A DNA stretch of 23,459 nt from Apostichopus californicus (Eukaryota; Echinodermata; Holothuroidea; Aspidochirotida; Stichopodidae), in NCBI GenBank assembly GCA_020650975.1, contig JAIPMN010007057.1, positions 1 through 23,459 of the forward strand, read 5' to 3'. Of this stretch, positions 10,101 through 22,100 are shown piece after piece. Made by a program: the position numbers and the translations under genes. The notes beneath the pieces were generated by a model that ran no database searches, was not told the DNA's origin, and was given only the letters and a program-made list of their open reading frames with translations. Position 1 is the stretch's first letter. Each line of letters begins with the position of its first letter.

Positions 10101-13100
10101 AAATTTGCAGTGGCTACTATGCCGGTCGTTAGCTTTTTACACTTTTTTTTTTCATTTCATATTTTTTACGAGTTTTCTATAAACTCTCCAAAGAAAGCTA
10201 GTGGATTTTTTTTGGATGCAGTAAACTTCTTTTGTTTGGAGATTCAAAGTCAACTTCGAAATGTTGGTGCAATAAAAGTTTGTATTGATTTCATATCAAA
10301 ATCAGTATACTATCAAACTCTCCAAAAGAAAGCTAGTGGATTTGTTTTGATGCAGTAAATGAGAAGGTTTCTTTCCAACCATAAAATGAAACTAATTTCT
10401 TTTGTTTGGAGTTTCAAAGTCAACTTTGAAATGTTAGTGCAATAAAAGTTGGTATTGATTTTCAATATCGAAATCAGTATTTAAAAATTGATCAAAATCA
10501 GCTCCTTTTTGGGAATAGACTTTGCAAGAAACACAAATAGTATAACTTAATTAAGTTATACCATAACTGACAGAAATTAGGAAGTGCATGTAAGAAGAAA
10601 GAAATTATTCCTGCAGAGAAATATGCAAACTCTCAGGGGAGGGGGAGGGGGAGGGAGGGCACGGGAAGGGTGAAGAAAGGAACAAGAATGGAGGGAAGAA
10701 TATCCGTAAGACAGTATTTAAAATGAGAGGCTCTCTAAAGGGTTTTGGGAAATGGCCTGAAAATTTTTGATCTACTGTTACTGGGCCCCCCAAGTCATGT
10801 CATCCGCAGAAAATGTCGCCAGAGCGTGAAATTGTAATCCGTGGTTAAGTTTCCCCCCATGGATCTGTTTTTACCACCGGTGAGAGTATTTCCTTTATCC
10901 AAGTTTATTTTGAAATGATTGCCTTATCTTTGGCCAAGCACATTCTATCAGTGAATCCAAGTGACAAAAACCAATTTTCGGCGGGAAGTGTGTTTTGTTG
11001 TTGAATTCAGCAGCTAGATTTGATACCGTTAAAATGTGAATGATGGACTCCATCCTCCTCCCACTCTCCCGCCTCTTCTGTAACAGATGTCTCAAAGATG
11101 AAAAAAATCAGTCTTTTTTCCACACAGAAACTACTGTTTGTTAATTTACATCAGATATGTCATCAAAAAAACACAACAGTAACAACAGTTACTTTCGCGA
11201 GTTCCTGCTTGCAGGAGGATCTAAAATACATACATACATACACGCATACATGCACATATACATACTTTCAACAGTTGGAAAATAGAAGGGGAAAAAATCA
11301 TAAAAAAGTAAAACAGGGAAGAGGAGAGAGCGATAGAGAGGTTACGTCCCCCCAGCCTTGCCCCAGACCTGACACCACCCCACCCTTAACTCTGTAAGCT
11401 GTTCTTGAGAGTATTAAGCATGATTATTAAACCTTTTTATAAAGGTTAAGCCTGTATAAGAGCCTGTATTAAGCCCTTGATACAGGTTGTCGAACAACTT
11501 GCACCCCAGTAGAAGCGTCTTGAAATCCACTGAATATTGACTGTATGTTGACACTGTATGTTGACTGCACTCAACAGATATGAAAGGGGAAGTTAATGTC
11601 TGGTCAAAAGGGCTGTTGACGTCTCTTCAAGGCTATTTATAGGGGACAGTTCAATTATGTGGACGGCTTTGAGAGAGACACTGTTTTACAAAGGCAGTGA
11701 ACCTCTGTCTTAATCACATAGAACTGGAAAAAAGTAGCTGTTGCAAACTTTTAGAAGCTACATTGGTTTGATCTGCTAACTTACAAGCAGGCAAGCATCC
11801 CTGGTGTACACGTATAAACTTTCGTCATCGCAAAGTATGTTCGGCGAATGCTTGTAAACGTCGAGTGGAAAACGAATCATGCACAGCTTTCGAAACAGGC
11901 CACGAAAGCATGAAACTTCAAAGCGAGGATTTGCCTCTGAGGCTTTTGCAGACACCAAAGGGTTTAAATGCTGTCTGTGCTACTTTGATCTTTCCATCGC
12001 TACAACCGTCATGCTTCTAAAAAGAAAAAATCGGGTTAATAATTAAGTTACATGCATTGAGATCTCTCGTCAAATCAATTCTTTTTAGGGCAGCAACTAA
12101 AGAAAGATTCACCTGTGCTCAATTTGATTAGTCGCCGAGAATAGAGGTCAGGCAATAATGGAGGGTATAAAACATATGACAACCTTTCTATCTAGTACTC
12201 ACACTTTCATTTATATTTAGCAGCCCGGTTGTAACGAGAGACTAAAGTAACGAGAGAAAGAAAAAAAATCAATTCGGGATAGCTACTAGCATGTATGTGA
12301 GTTCTTAGAAATTGTGTTAATGGAACAGCGAGAGAATTTATTTGTCGGTCGGTTAAATAATATATCAACATAATGAAGGTCGCTATTTTATATGCTTTTA
12401 TTAAATGGAACGAGTGCGTGCTCAGGAACAACACAAGAAAGGTGTTCAGTTTTAGCAGATCTTGTTTCATCTTGTGAAATCAAATTAATTTTGTCCTTGA
12501 AAATTTCAGTTTTCACAATTGTCTGGTTCTTTACTTTCTCTGTGATGTTGGAAGAAGAGCTTTACGGAATTGTGCAATTTAATTTCTGTATAGTTGTTAG
12601 TAGAAATTTTGTCTGTTGCTTTTGGTGGGGGTTAAAGGTCAGTTGAGGTCAATTGACACCCAAACCAGAAAGCCTTGTAAAAGGGGCTTGTCCATTATGA
12701 GTAAAATGGCCTCCGTTCTTTTGGACAAAGTTTTCACTTGCATGGTGGATTGTTTTATTGTGTAACAAGTCAACGGTTTTCTGATTTGAACATTTTTTTT
12801 TTTAAATCAACCCAAATATTTGCGTACTTGAAACTAATAATTGAATGACAAATAGATATACATATGTATGAGACTGTGCAATTACTGTCATTAACTGCCA
12901 TTAACTGCCATTCTATCCTAAGCTTACTTTGATGTTTGACCGTTAGCTATCTTCATTTTTTTCTACAGCGGATCAAACAGGCCAGCTATTTGTTGGAGAT
13001 GCAATTTTGAAGGTGAGTGAAATTGGTTTGGTCCTGAAAGCTTACTCTACCTATCACTCACAACTTATGCAATCCTACCATAGAGCTATACCATGTCCTG

Positions 13101-16100
13101 AAGGTAGCATACCCAAAATTAAAAGCCCCAGTGACTTACAGACTTAATCACAAAAGTGATGTGGTGTTTAAGTCTAGATGGAAGTTCTCACAGTTAGCTA
13201 AACGCTACCCATCACTGGATAGCTGACAAGCTCAATGGGCCAATTCATGGCACCCATCCATTTTCCATATCATGACTATGCAGATTTTTGGAACTTTCCT
13301 TCACTTGTAAACAAAGTTCTTTACTCAGTAATAAACAAATTTCGTACGCTGCTCCTGGGAGACCCGAAGGGATCTAAAATTGCCTCAGTTGGCTCAATTT
13401 TTGCACCACATTTACTTCTATTCATGCTCTTTAACATGCAAGCCACAAAAAAAAAACAGATCCTCATTGAAAACAGGTCAAAAAAGATGTTCTCCTGCTG
13501 CTTTTTGGCACATTTCCTCAAGGAGAACACTCGGGCAGATTGACAGAGACTCAAATAGGGGTTTGCCATCTGAAGCCCCCACCTCATAGGTCCTAATTGG
13601 AATGATGAGCTTGGAATTACAATACTTCATATTTTTACTTTCCTTACATTAAAGAAGCATCAGTTATGGTCATGCTAACAGTCAGACTTCTACTGATTGT
13701 TTATCTCCTACCTCTCCTCTTCCCCTGTTGGTTTCTTTCTTTCTTCTCTCCATCCCTTGTCTACTAATCCCCTTACATCTATTTCTTTGTGTTCACCATG
13801 CTCATTAACCTGTCTGTATTCTGTGCGTGTTTTTGTCCCTTCTGTAACTGTTACTTGTCATTTAGCCTTTGAAGAAGATCCTGCTAGGATCGAAACGTCA
13901 GGCCAACTTACTTTTACACATTCTATTACAAAGGCTCTCTAGTGGATCAGCAGTTTGCTAACAGTTTTATTTTATTTTGATTGTTTATCCTAACGAGTGT
14001 GGCTTAAAGAAATCTGCTAGTTAGTAGAGAGAACCATATTCTATTTATCAATAATCAGAGGTGTAGCTTAGCGCAATGTTCATGCTGGCAGGCAGACCAA
14101 CGGAGTCTGTCTCTATAAGGGGTGTGGCTTTACGGTGGCCAGAAGTCCAGCTTTAGTCCGGACAGTCCGGCTTTTGAGCACTCCGTCCCCTGTCCAGCGA
14201 CACTTCGAGTCGGACGTTAAATTTGTCCACTTTTTTGAGGTCTGACTAAAAAAAAATTTATAAAGTTCCTCTGGTGTACTTGAAACAGTGGAAACGGAAG
14301 GCCATAATAACCGTTAACATATAGTTATGATAGGTTTTTGCTGGATTTATATAGGCAAACACAAAGTATCATGTTAGAAATTTTATTTCATAAAATGACT
14401 AAAGTGATCATCTGTTTGTTGTTTCTGCAACACAATTTAAATTTTATAATTTTTTCTTTTAAATTCATAGTATATATGTATATATGTATATAGTAACCTA
14501 TGACCATGTATGCAGTGTCCTCTGTTTTGGAAATTTGGACATGGCCACCCTATGTGGCTGAAACCAGTCTGCTCGTTGGTAGAGTGTACCATATCTGTTT
14601 ATCAATATCAGAGGTGAAGCTTTAAAGGGTGTGAAGACTGGCGCAAAAAGAAACGTCTAATGATGGTAATTTGACCTAGTTTCGAATGAGGTGTAACAGA
14701 AGTGTTAAACACCACCATCGATCCCAGAAAATACACACACAGCTCGCTACTGTCGGTAATTAGCCACTAGTGTACAGTCAGTACATACAGCTGCGGTCAA
14801 CACCCACAGCACAGTATACAAACGATACAGCGATGGACATCTCAGGTCCAGCTAAAGATAACAATTAAGGTATCACGTTTCATTACTGTCTGCATTTTGT
14901 AGCGACACGAACAAAACGTCACTCGCAAGCAACAGAAAGTTAACTTTTTCAGATGGCCACACGCGGTTTGGGGCGAGTCTTCAATGCCTTTAATAGAGGA
15001 CTGTATATGCTGGCAGGCAGACCAATGGAGACTGTTTGTGGTGTAGAGGTAGTCTGTCTGTTTGCCAAAGGGATATATGTTCTCACAGGCAGACTCATAC
15101 AGTTCTGTTTGTCCTAATGGGTGTGACTTGGAGAAAAAACATATATGTTTATTGGCAGAATTATACAATCCCATTAATGGATGTGTTTAATTAATGGTTG
15201 CTTAACACGAACATACACAGATGAGTATAGTGGGCCTCTCTGCCCTTATCCCATAAACTCACTTCCTCTTCGGTCAAGTATCCGATGGTTCACTTTGATA
15301 CGTGAAAGAGAAACAGCAAATTTATGTCTTACAAATGAGGGTTTTCCCCCTAAGCTCAAACACTTATCTCTTTACTGCCATATTTTATAACAACTTTATA
15401 GTGCGTGAAACGGAAAAACAAATTATTTTACGAGTCACATCCGATGGATTTGATTTACCACAAATCATATATTATTGACTTGTCGCTGGACGGAAATCCA
15501 ATCATTTAAAATATCTAGGGTACCAAATACGGGCAAGTCCTAAAGCCTCAAGGTATTTACTGTGTACGGTGCGGGATTGTTCATTACGTACCTCGCTTGG
15601 AAATGGCCTCATTGTTAATAATTAAATGGAAATAACTACGAGCTACCTGTCGTGCGGTCTATTTTTTCTTCTCCCCGGTCAGTCTGGTTTCAGAACCTTT
15701 TCGAGCATTTTAATGGCATACCGACCATACTGAACCATGTCTCATTGGACTGTTGCCGTAATAAATCATAAAAAATGTTTGCATTCACGTCTGTCACCTC
15801 GCATCCTCACGGGACTAATCTTTTTACCGCTAACTGCAAACGGATCTCTCTCGTAGTGAGAATTCTTTGGTCACCGTCTATCGGAAACAAATTTGGGACT
15901 ATAAAACTTCCATCTTTTACAACTGTGTATCTAGGTTGATAGCAGTGTAATTTTCTGTAAACAGTATCTTTATTTCTTGGTGGATGGTCTTGAGAGATGT
16001 ATAAAGTCCAAATTGTCAACACAGAGAGCAGGAACCGACGGATGGATTGTCCTTTGACGCTTTTTTTAAAAGAAGTGATTTGTGAATGTTAACCAGAGTA

Positions 16101-19100
16101 ACACACACGGTACAGAAACTGTATTTTTGATATTATTGTCTTTTTTTTTGCATCGCAGGTCAATGGTATGTCAATAGAGCACGCAACACACGATGAAGCA
16201 GTGAGTTCAAAGTTTTAAATTGATCAAGTTTTTCTCCCTGGTTAACCCTCTCAAAGTCATCAGTCTAGGCCCTACACATTTTTAGCTAAGTTGATAAAAG
16301 AACTAAACTTGATAAAAAAAAAAACTATTGGTTCTTTTAATATTTCCAATTAATATTTTGAGAAATATTAAATGAAACAGATAATGATTTGACTTTTCCT
16401 TGCTTATGGAGCTGTTTCACTCTGAAAGTACTCATTGGCAATAGTACTGACTATGAAGAATAATCACTCTTGTTAGTTACTATGTGTAGTGTTTCCAATG
16501 GAGAGTTCCCCCCCCCCCACTCCCCTCTCCCCCTTAGTGCTCATGAAGGGGCTACAAACTGGCAAGCAGACTAACCAGTTCCTGACATTTAAAAGGACAA
16601 CAACATGGCCCCTAAAAATGCTAGATTTTTGCTAATAATGGTCACCAGGGCTCACATTTCAACAGACTAGTTTTACTACCACCCCTCACAGCAATGTAAC
16701 CCTCAACGGAGAATTACCGAACCGAATGCTCGTCAATCCCCAGGAGTAGCTGAGAGAGTTAGAATGTCTTTTTGGAGAGTGAAAGTAATTTTAAAGCTGC
16801 TAAAATGTTGGGGCCAATAACTGATGACCTTATAGCAGCTCTGCTCTACTTCACATATGCAAAGTGCATGGCTAGGTCTAGGGAATTGAAATGTGGTATT
16901 GACACAAGTGTGGCTGAATGTTTTTCAAAAATGTTGAAGGGGCTTGGTATAGGTATTGAGCATTTGATTGGTTAGTATACACAATAAGGTTATGTGTGAT
17001 GTATCTTTCTTTTTGGCAAGAACATTGATAAATTAAATACTGCCAGTTGTTAATGTATACTGCCCCCCCCCCCCAGTCTGGTGGGTGGGGGGACTTAAGG
17101 ACTTGCCAAGAACAAATGAAAATACTTTAAACTTTTAGGACACAGAATTTTTCGATTTTGAAGTCAGTAAAATGGTATTAAGTACATAGATATCACAGTA
17201 AGATGGAGGGGGATAGTACATGGTTTGACTGGAGTGATCAAAGTTATAACCCAAATTGATGCCAAATACAGGTTTACCCGTGACTCGCTGAAAACGAGCT
17301 GTGCTTCTTTGCAGACTGGAATAAAATTATACAGAAACTCGATGATGGAATGGCTCTTTTTTTCATTTTCTTGCCAGGTTGTGGCTTTGAAGAATGCCGG
17401 CACGGAAGTTACGTTAACAGTCCGACATTTTCGGGCAGCAACACCATACCTCAAGCAAGCAGGTAAGAACGGACAGCCTTCTTTTTATGACAAAAATGCA
17501 AACTTCTAAAGAACTACCCCCCCCCCCACACACACAACATCCTCTTGGCCAGCCAGTCAGTGATTACTCTGATGGCAAACAGCTTCTTACATGAATCTGC
17601 AGATAGCAGAGAGGGAAGGCAACCAATCCGAACACATCGCAGCTACGACATTATATCATTTCGTAAATCAGGCTGCTGTTGACAGTTATATTAAGGGTCC
17701 AATAGTTATTTCCAGCCTTGCTACCGGCTTTGTAAATTGCATCGGTCCAACGATGGCATAATTGTTTACAGTACTGTTACTGCCGTTCCGTATTCCGTAC
17801 GCAGAGGTTTTCCAATGATGTGTGTAATTTACATCTCGAGACAGATATGGAGAGAGATAGAGCGCGAGAGACAGAGAGAAACAGAGAGAGAGCATTAATA
17901 TCTGGTGAGGAATTTGTCATTGAGATGAGTAGCGGACTTTTGTGGACTAATATAAATAGTTGCAGAGCATTAGAAAACATGAAAGCTCACTGAATCTGGT
18001 TTCGGGAGCTAGGAGGAAAGTGAGATATTACAGGAAGAGGCAAAGACTTTTACAATCCTTGAGAGTATTCGCAGTACGAAGAAAAACAACGATAAAGGAC
18101 TTCAACCTCCGAGGTCACAAAGTTTAATGGCCGACAGGGCAAAACTTGACAGCCGATGGGACTGCCAGACCCGAATGTACTGGAACAACAACCTAACAAA
18201 AAAGTTGAATGGAATTTTAAGTGGACTGTCTTAGGCGTTTGTCTCATTGGGTGCATTTTTAATGAGATTAACAACTGTCGGTCGTTTGTAACATAGCAAA
18301 TACCATCGGGGAGGGAGTCGTGCCGAATTTCAACCGTCTTTGGGTATAAAACAGCACCGGTCGTGATAAAAGCGGCAAGTGATTTAAAAATAAGAGACAA
18401 AGATTTGTTATTTGCCTGGAAAACGTTGCATCCAATATTTTTTCTGACAGTAAAAATCTTGGGTTGGATAACTATCCTTAACATGGCAGTCTTCATTTTC
18501 GAGGGAGACCAAAATTAGCAGCACATTCTATCTTGTAAAACTTGAAAGTGCTCTCAAGTATCAGTTCTTTTGTTTTGAAAAGAATTTGTTGCAAGGACCA
18601 ACATAAAGACAGAAATAATCTTCATGAAAGTAACCGTAAGATTAAATGTAGGTTAGAATAAGGGTCATGTTCTAATATGCATCTGAATTTTGTAGGTCCT
18701 TCACAATGCTAAAAAGGAAACAAAAAATGTCTAGGCAATCATTCTGCTTCAGAAAGTCCCCAGAGATACGTACAACATATGGAGTGTATAGATATTGTGT
18801 CTGATGGTTGTAATATTGAAGCCGTTAGCTGTCGTAAGAATAACATTACGATCAATATGACCTTTAGTGAGGTTTTAAATTAACTATAACCTTCAACTGT
18901 AGAAACATGTACACAAGTGCAAAATGGCCGCTGGCAGTATATGTATGGTAACTATGGCCTTGTAAACAATCACTAAGTATGGAAGGCCGGGAATGACACA
19001 ACTATCATGCAAGTAACTATGGAATGAAAAAGAACACAATATCATCACATTAACAATGAATGCTGCCCTCTTGGATGTAGACGGTATTTTCCCGCAGCCA

Positions 19101-22100
19101 ATAAGCTACAAAACCCATTCCTTTTAAAAAAGTTCGCTGTTATAAATTAGTTGACTGATGGTTCTATGGATTACGTGTCGTAGTTGCGTATATGTTTGTT
19201 AATTCAGTTTATGCTTCTTGGAAGGTGTCTTGACTCTATACATTTGTAACATGAAATGATTAGTTGCAATGTCTGCACAGTTAAACCTATACATGTGTAA
19301 CATGAGGTGATTAGTTGCAATGTCTGCACAGTTAAACCTATACATGTGTTACATGAGGTGATTAGTTGCAATGTCTACACAGTTAAACCTATACATGTGT
19401 TACATGAGGTGATTAGTTGCAATGTCTGCACAGTTAAACATAGGTCTCCTGCTGTCGAACAGAATGCCAAGAGGTGCATGGTTGTCCTCAGGTGAGAGAA
19501 ATATGGAATATGATATCTTGGCTCATTTTAATCAATGTCTTCCTTTGATCAATAGCAATCAAACCTCAAAACAAGCTTAGGTCATTTACCAATCTATGTA
19601 GTACTAACACAATGTGTCTGTGTACATTAAAGTCATTGATGAGCCTTGTATGTTGCTACTGCAATGGGAGTCTTTGTCAGGGAGATTCAGAAGTGTCTAA
19701 AAGTGACCACTTGAGCGATACTGGATATGTTTACCTCCTCAGAGGCCCCAGTGTGGCATTGTAAATTTAATAGAAAAAGATTTCACAGTGTGACATCACT
19801 TCACTATCCTTGAAACTATAGAGGTCTTGTGCTTGTAGTGCATACACTGAGAAGAGAGAGAGAGACACTCACATTTGCTGTGAGATATTAAAACCTTTAT
19901 TGATGTTTGCAATGATCTGTTCAGACAGTTGGTTCGTTACGTTAGGGTCGTTAACTCCCATCATAACCAGTCACAGATGTTCGCTCTTTATTTTATTCAA
20001 GTATCTTACTTAGCTGCAAACGTTTCTTCTCTATTCATATATCCTACTCAGTCACAAATGTTGCTTTATTATTCTACCCAGTCACAAATATTTCTTATTC
20101 TTACACAAACGTTTCTTCTGTGTTCATAGATCTTACCCAATCACAAATGTTTCTTCTTTATTCTTAAATATCCTACCCAGTCACAAATATTTTATTCTTA
20201 CACGAACATGTTTCTGTATTCACATATCTTACCCAGTTACAAAAATACATATTTGTTAACTATTCTCTTAACCTCCCTCAAAATGTTAATTTACAAAAAC
20301 CAAACAATCTGCTTTAAAAGTTAGAATTATTTGTGTACTTTTTGCTGCGATCTGTTTAATTAAAAACATTTTGATTAGGAGCTTTTGAGAGAAAACAATT
20401 TTCTTTGCTTTTCAAGTGACTTTTTCGATAATAATTGCTAATTTTGTCTTCCCTTTTGCAACTATTTTGCAATGCACAGGTAGGTGTTAAAAAAATCCTG
20501 TTATATATTTCTGTTGCAATGTATGTTTAAAATTTATGGTTTTATGAAGGGAATAAACTCTGGTGGCATTTGCATTTTTGTTGTGTGATTTGTGAAAGCA
20601 TGGTTATACCTTTCACTGCAATTTAAGAGGCCGGCCTATTTGGATGGGGTTTGCAACTGACAAGTTCTCCTTTTTTTTTTTCCTTTTCTTTTTGTTTGCT
20701 CGTTGTTTTCTGCAGCTAAATTGGCAGACAGGGGTAAAGAGGAGATAAATCACCATGACGACAGCACAGACAGTAATATGGACGGTTGGCAGGTACCAGC
20801 ACTCTCTTATTTTTTCATTTCATTTCATTTATTTCGTCTATACATAAGAGAACAATAGAACCAAGTGGTATAGTATAAACAGGACACTAGAAAAACAATA
20901 GTAGTTTATCGAGCTAGCGACCAAAAAATAACAAATAACAATGAAAGAAGGTAACAATTAAGAGTAGAGAAATATAAACATGAGATAATCAATACTCAGT
21001 CAGCGTAGTTTTCAATTAGGTGGGCTTTTAGTTTGCGCTTAAACGTTACATAAGATTTAACAGTTTTTATATCATTCGGAAGCACTTTCCAGGTTTTATA
21101 GCAGTAGTTATTCAAGAGTAATTTACCGTGTTTCGAGTGATGTCTGCTAACTGAAAAATAGGTATTATTCCTCGTGCTGTTACGAATATACGCGGAATTA
21201 CTGGGATTAACAATATTACTAAAGACATGGGGGAGAATATTGTTGATATATAAACACTCTCTGCTCTCTATTAGAACCAAATGATGCTTCAGAAGGTAGC
21301 TCCCTGATATCGTCTGTAGGCAAAGCCAAACCAGATTGATATTGAGTCAGCTCATGGCTATACTCTTCAAGACATTTAAACCAAAAAAATCAAGTTGTAA
21401 AACTCATATTATTTGGAAAGACGTTTTTCTTTTGAATGATGAGAATGAAAGGAAAAATAATGGATTTATTCACATATTATGCAATGCTTGAGTCGGACTT
21501 GAGTCCAGGCTTAGGGACAGACCACTGAAGTTGTAATTTCGAGGTTGTTGACTCGACGGCTGAATTACCAGTATCCATTCCGATCGCCGAAATTTGTGTG
21601 TCGTCTGTGAGAGGTACTTCCTTTCGATAAATTTGCTTCTTTTTTTTGAAAAGAATAGAAAGAGTAAATGAAGTAAAAAGCAATCATTGCCCAGCCCAAA
21701 GTAGTTTCAAACCAAGATAAGATTGGGTTAACTTATAGAGATGACTACTTAATGCTGTCCAATGACTTTCGTTACTTTAGATATTTAGAAAGTTAAGGGT
21801 AAAATTCAGAACCATTTAGTTTGAGGAAAAACAGAGAGACATCTGTTCATATTTGATGGTCTTAGTACCTTTCCAATTGTCGTAAAGTGAGTATTATTTC
21901 AAGTTGGTTGGTCATAAAAACTAATGCGAGTATGACACGTCAAGAAAATTGATAGCAAAATTATCAGAATGACCCAAGCATGTTTTTATTTCATCTAACA
22001 GAGAAAATTCAGATTTTGTTTTTTTAATTTTTGCATTTGATTATTTATACTAAAATGCACTAAATATAATCAAATGTTGGAGGTGAAAATTTTTTAAAAC

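Larger units (their letters stand above)
9259..12968 (+). other. Intron between exons d and e
   Basis: Holds the hairpin (9422-9447), a CpG-retaining block (about 9600-9900), the 129/166-bp duplication (10181-10480), a palindrome, a G-quadruplex motif, a CATA repeat and the DR4 site. The other open frames (for example 194 codons at 9774-10358) include poly-A and repeat sequence and look like chance. Confidence 0.65.
13998..15180 (+). repeat. Old tandem repeat of about 125 bp, interrupted by two MITEs
   Basis: Unit 1 (13998-14122) begins TGTGGCTTAAAGAAATCTGC and contains TTTATCAATAATCAGAGGTG and GGCAGGCAGACCAA. Unit 2 begins at 14123 (TGTGGCT), is interrupted at 14131-14552, resumes with GAAACCAGTCTGCTCG and TTTATCAATATCAGAGGTGA, is interrupted again at 14626-14989, and continues TGCTGGCAGGCAGACCAATG. 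Further decayed GGCAGACTCATACAG and TTGGCAGAATTATACA segments run to about 15180. Confidence 0.85.
13013..16158 (+). other. Intron between exons e and f
   Basis: Holds a retroelement end with a hammerhead-like motif (about 13680-13965), an old tandem repeat (13998-15180) interrupted by two MITEs, and a CpG-retaining unique stretch (about 15390-16070). In 13040-13600 short open frames suggest decayed element coding sequence, but I recognise no domain. Confidence 0.65.
17463..20715 (+). other. Intron between exons g and h
   Basis: Holds a C12 run followed by CACACA (17517-17537), a GA-rich microsatellite, a 148-codon antisense frame, and two minisatellites. Sequence from 18500 to 19230 is AT-rich and featureless to me. 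It ends in a long pyrimidine tract before exon h. Confidence 0.65.

Noticed and set aside
9774..10358. 194-codon plus-strand open frame
   Set aside because: Passes through poly-A/poly-T and copy 1 of the local duplication. The phenylalanine- and lysine-rich translation reflects composition, and no family matches.
13697..13942. 81-codon plus-strand open frame
   Set aside because: Covers the pyrimidine-rich and hammerhead-like part of the retroelement remnant; serine- and leucine-rich by composition.
14700..14840. Possible small RNA gene in a region of mixed composition
   Set aside because: It lies wholly inside the TTAA-flanked MITE and has no Pol III boxes or clear fold.
19307..19495. 62-codon repeat protein
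   Set aside because: Produced by the 51-bp minisatellite, whose unit is a multiple of three.
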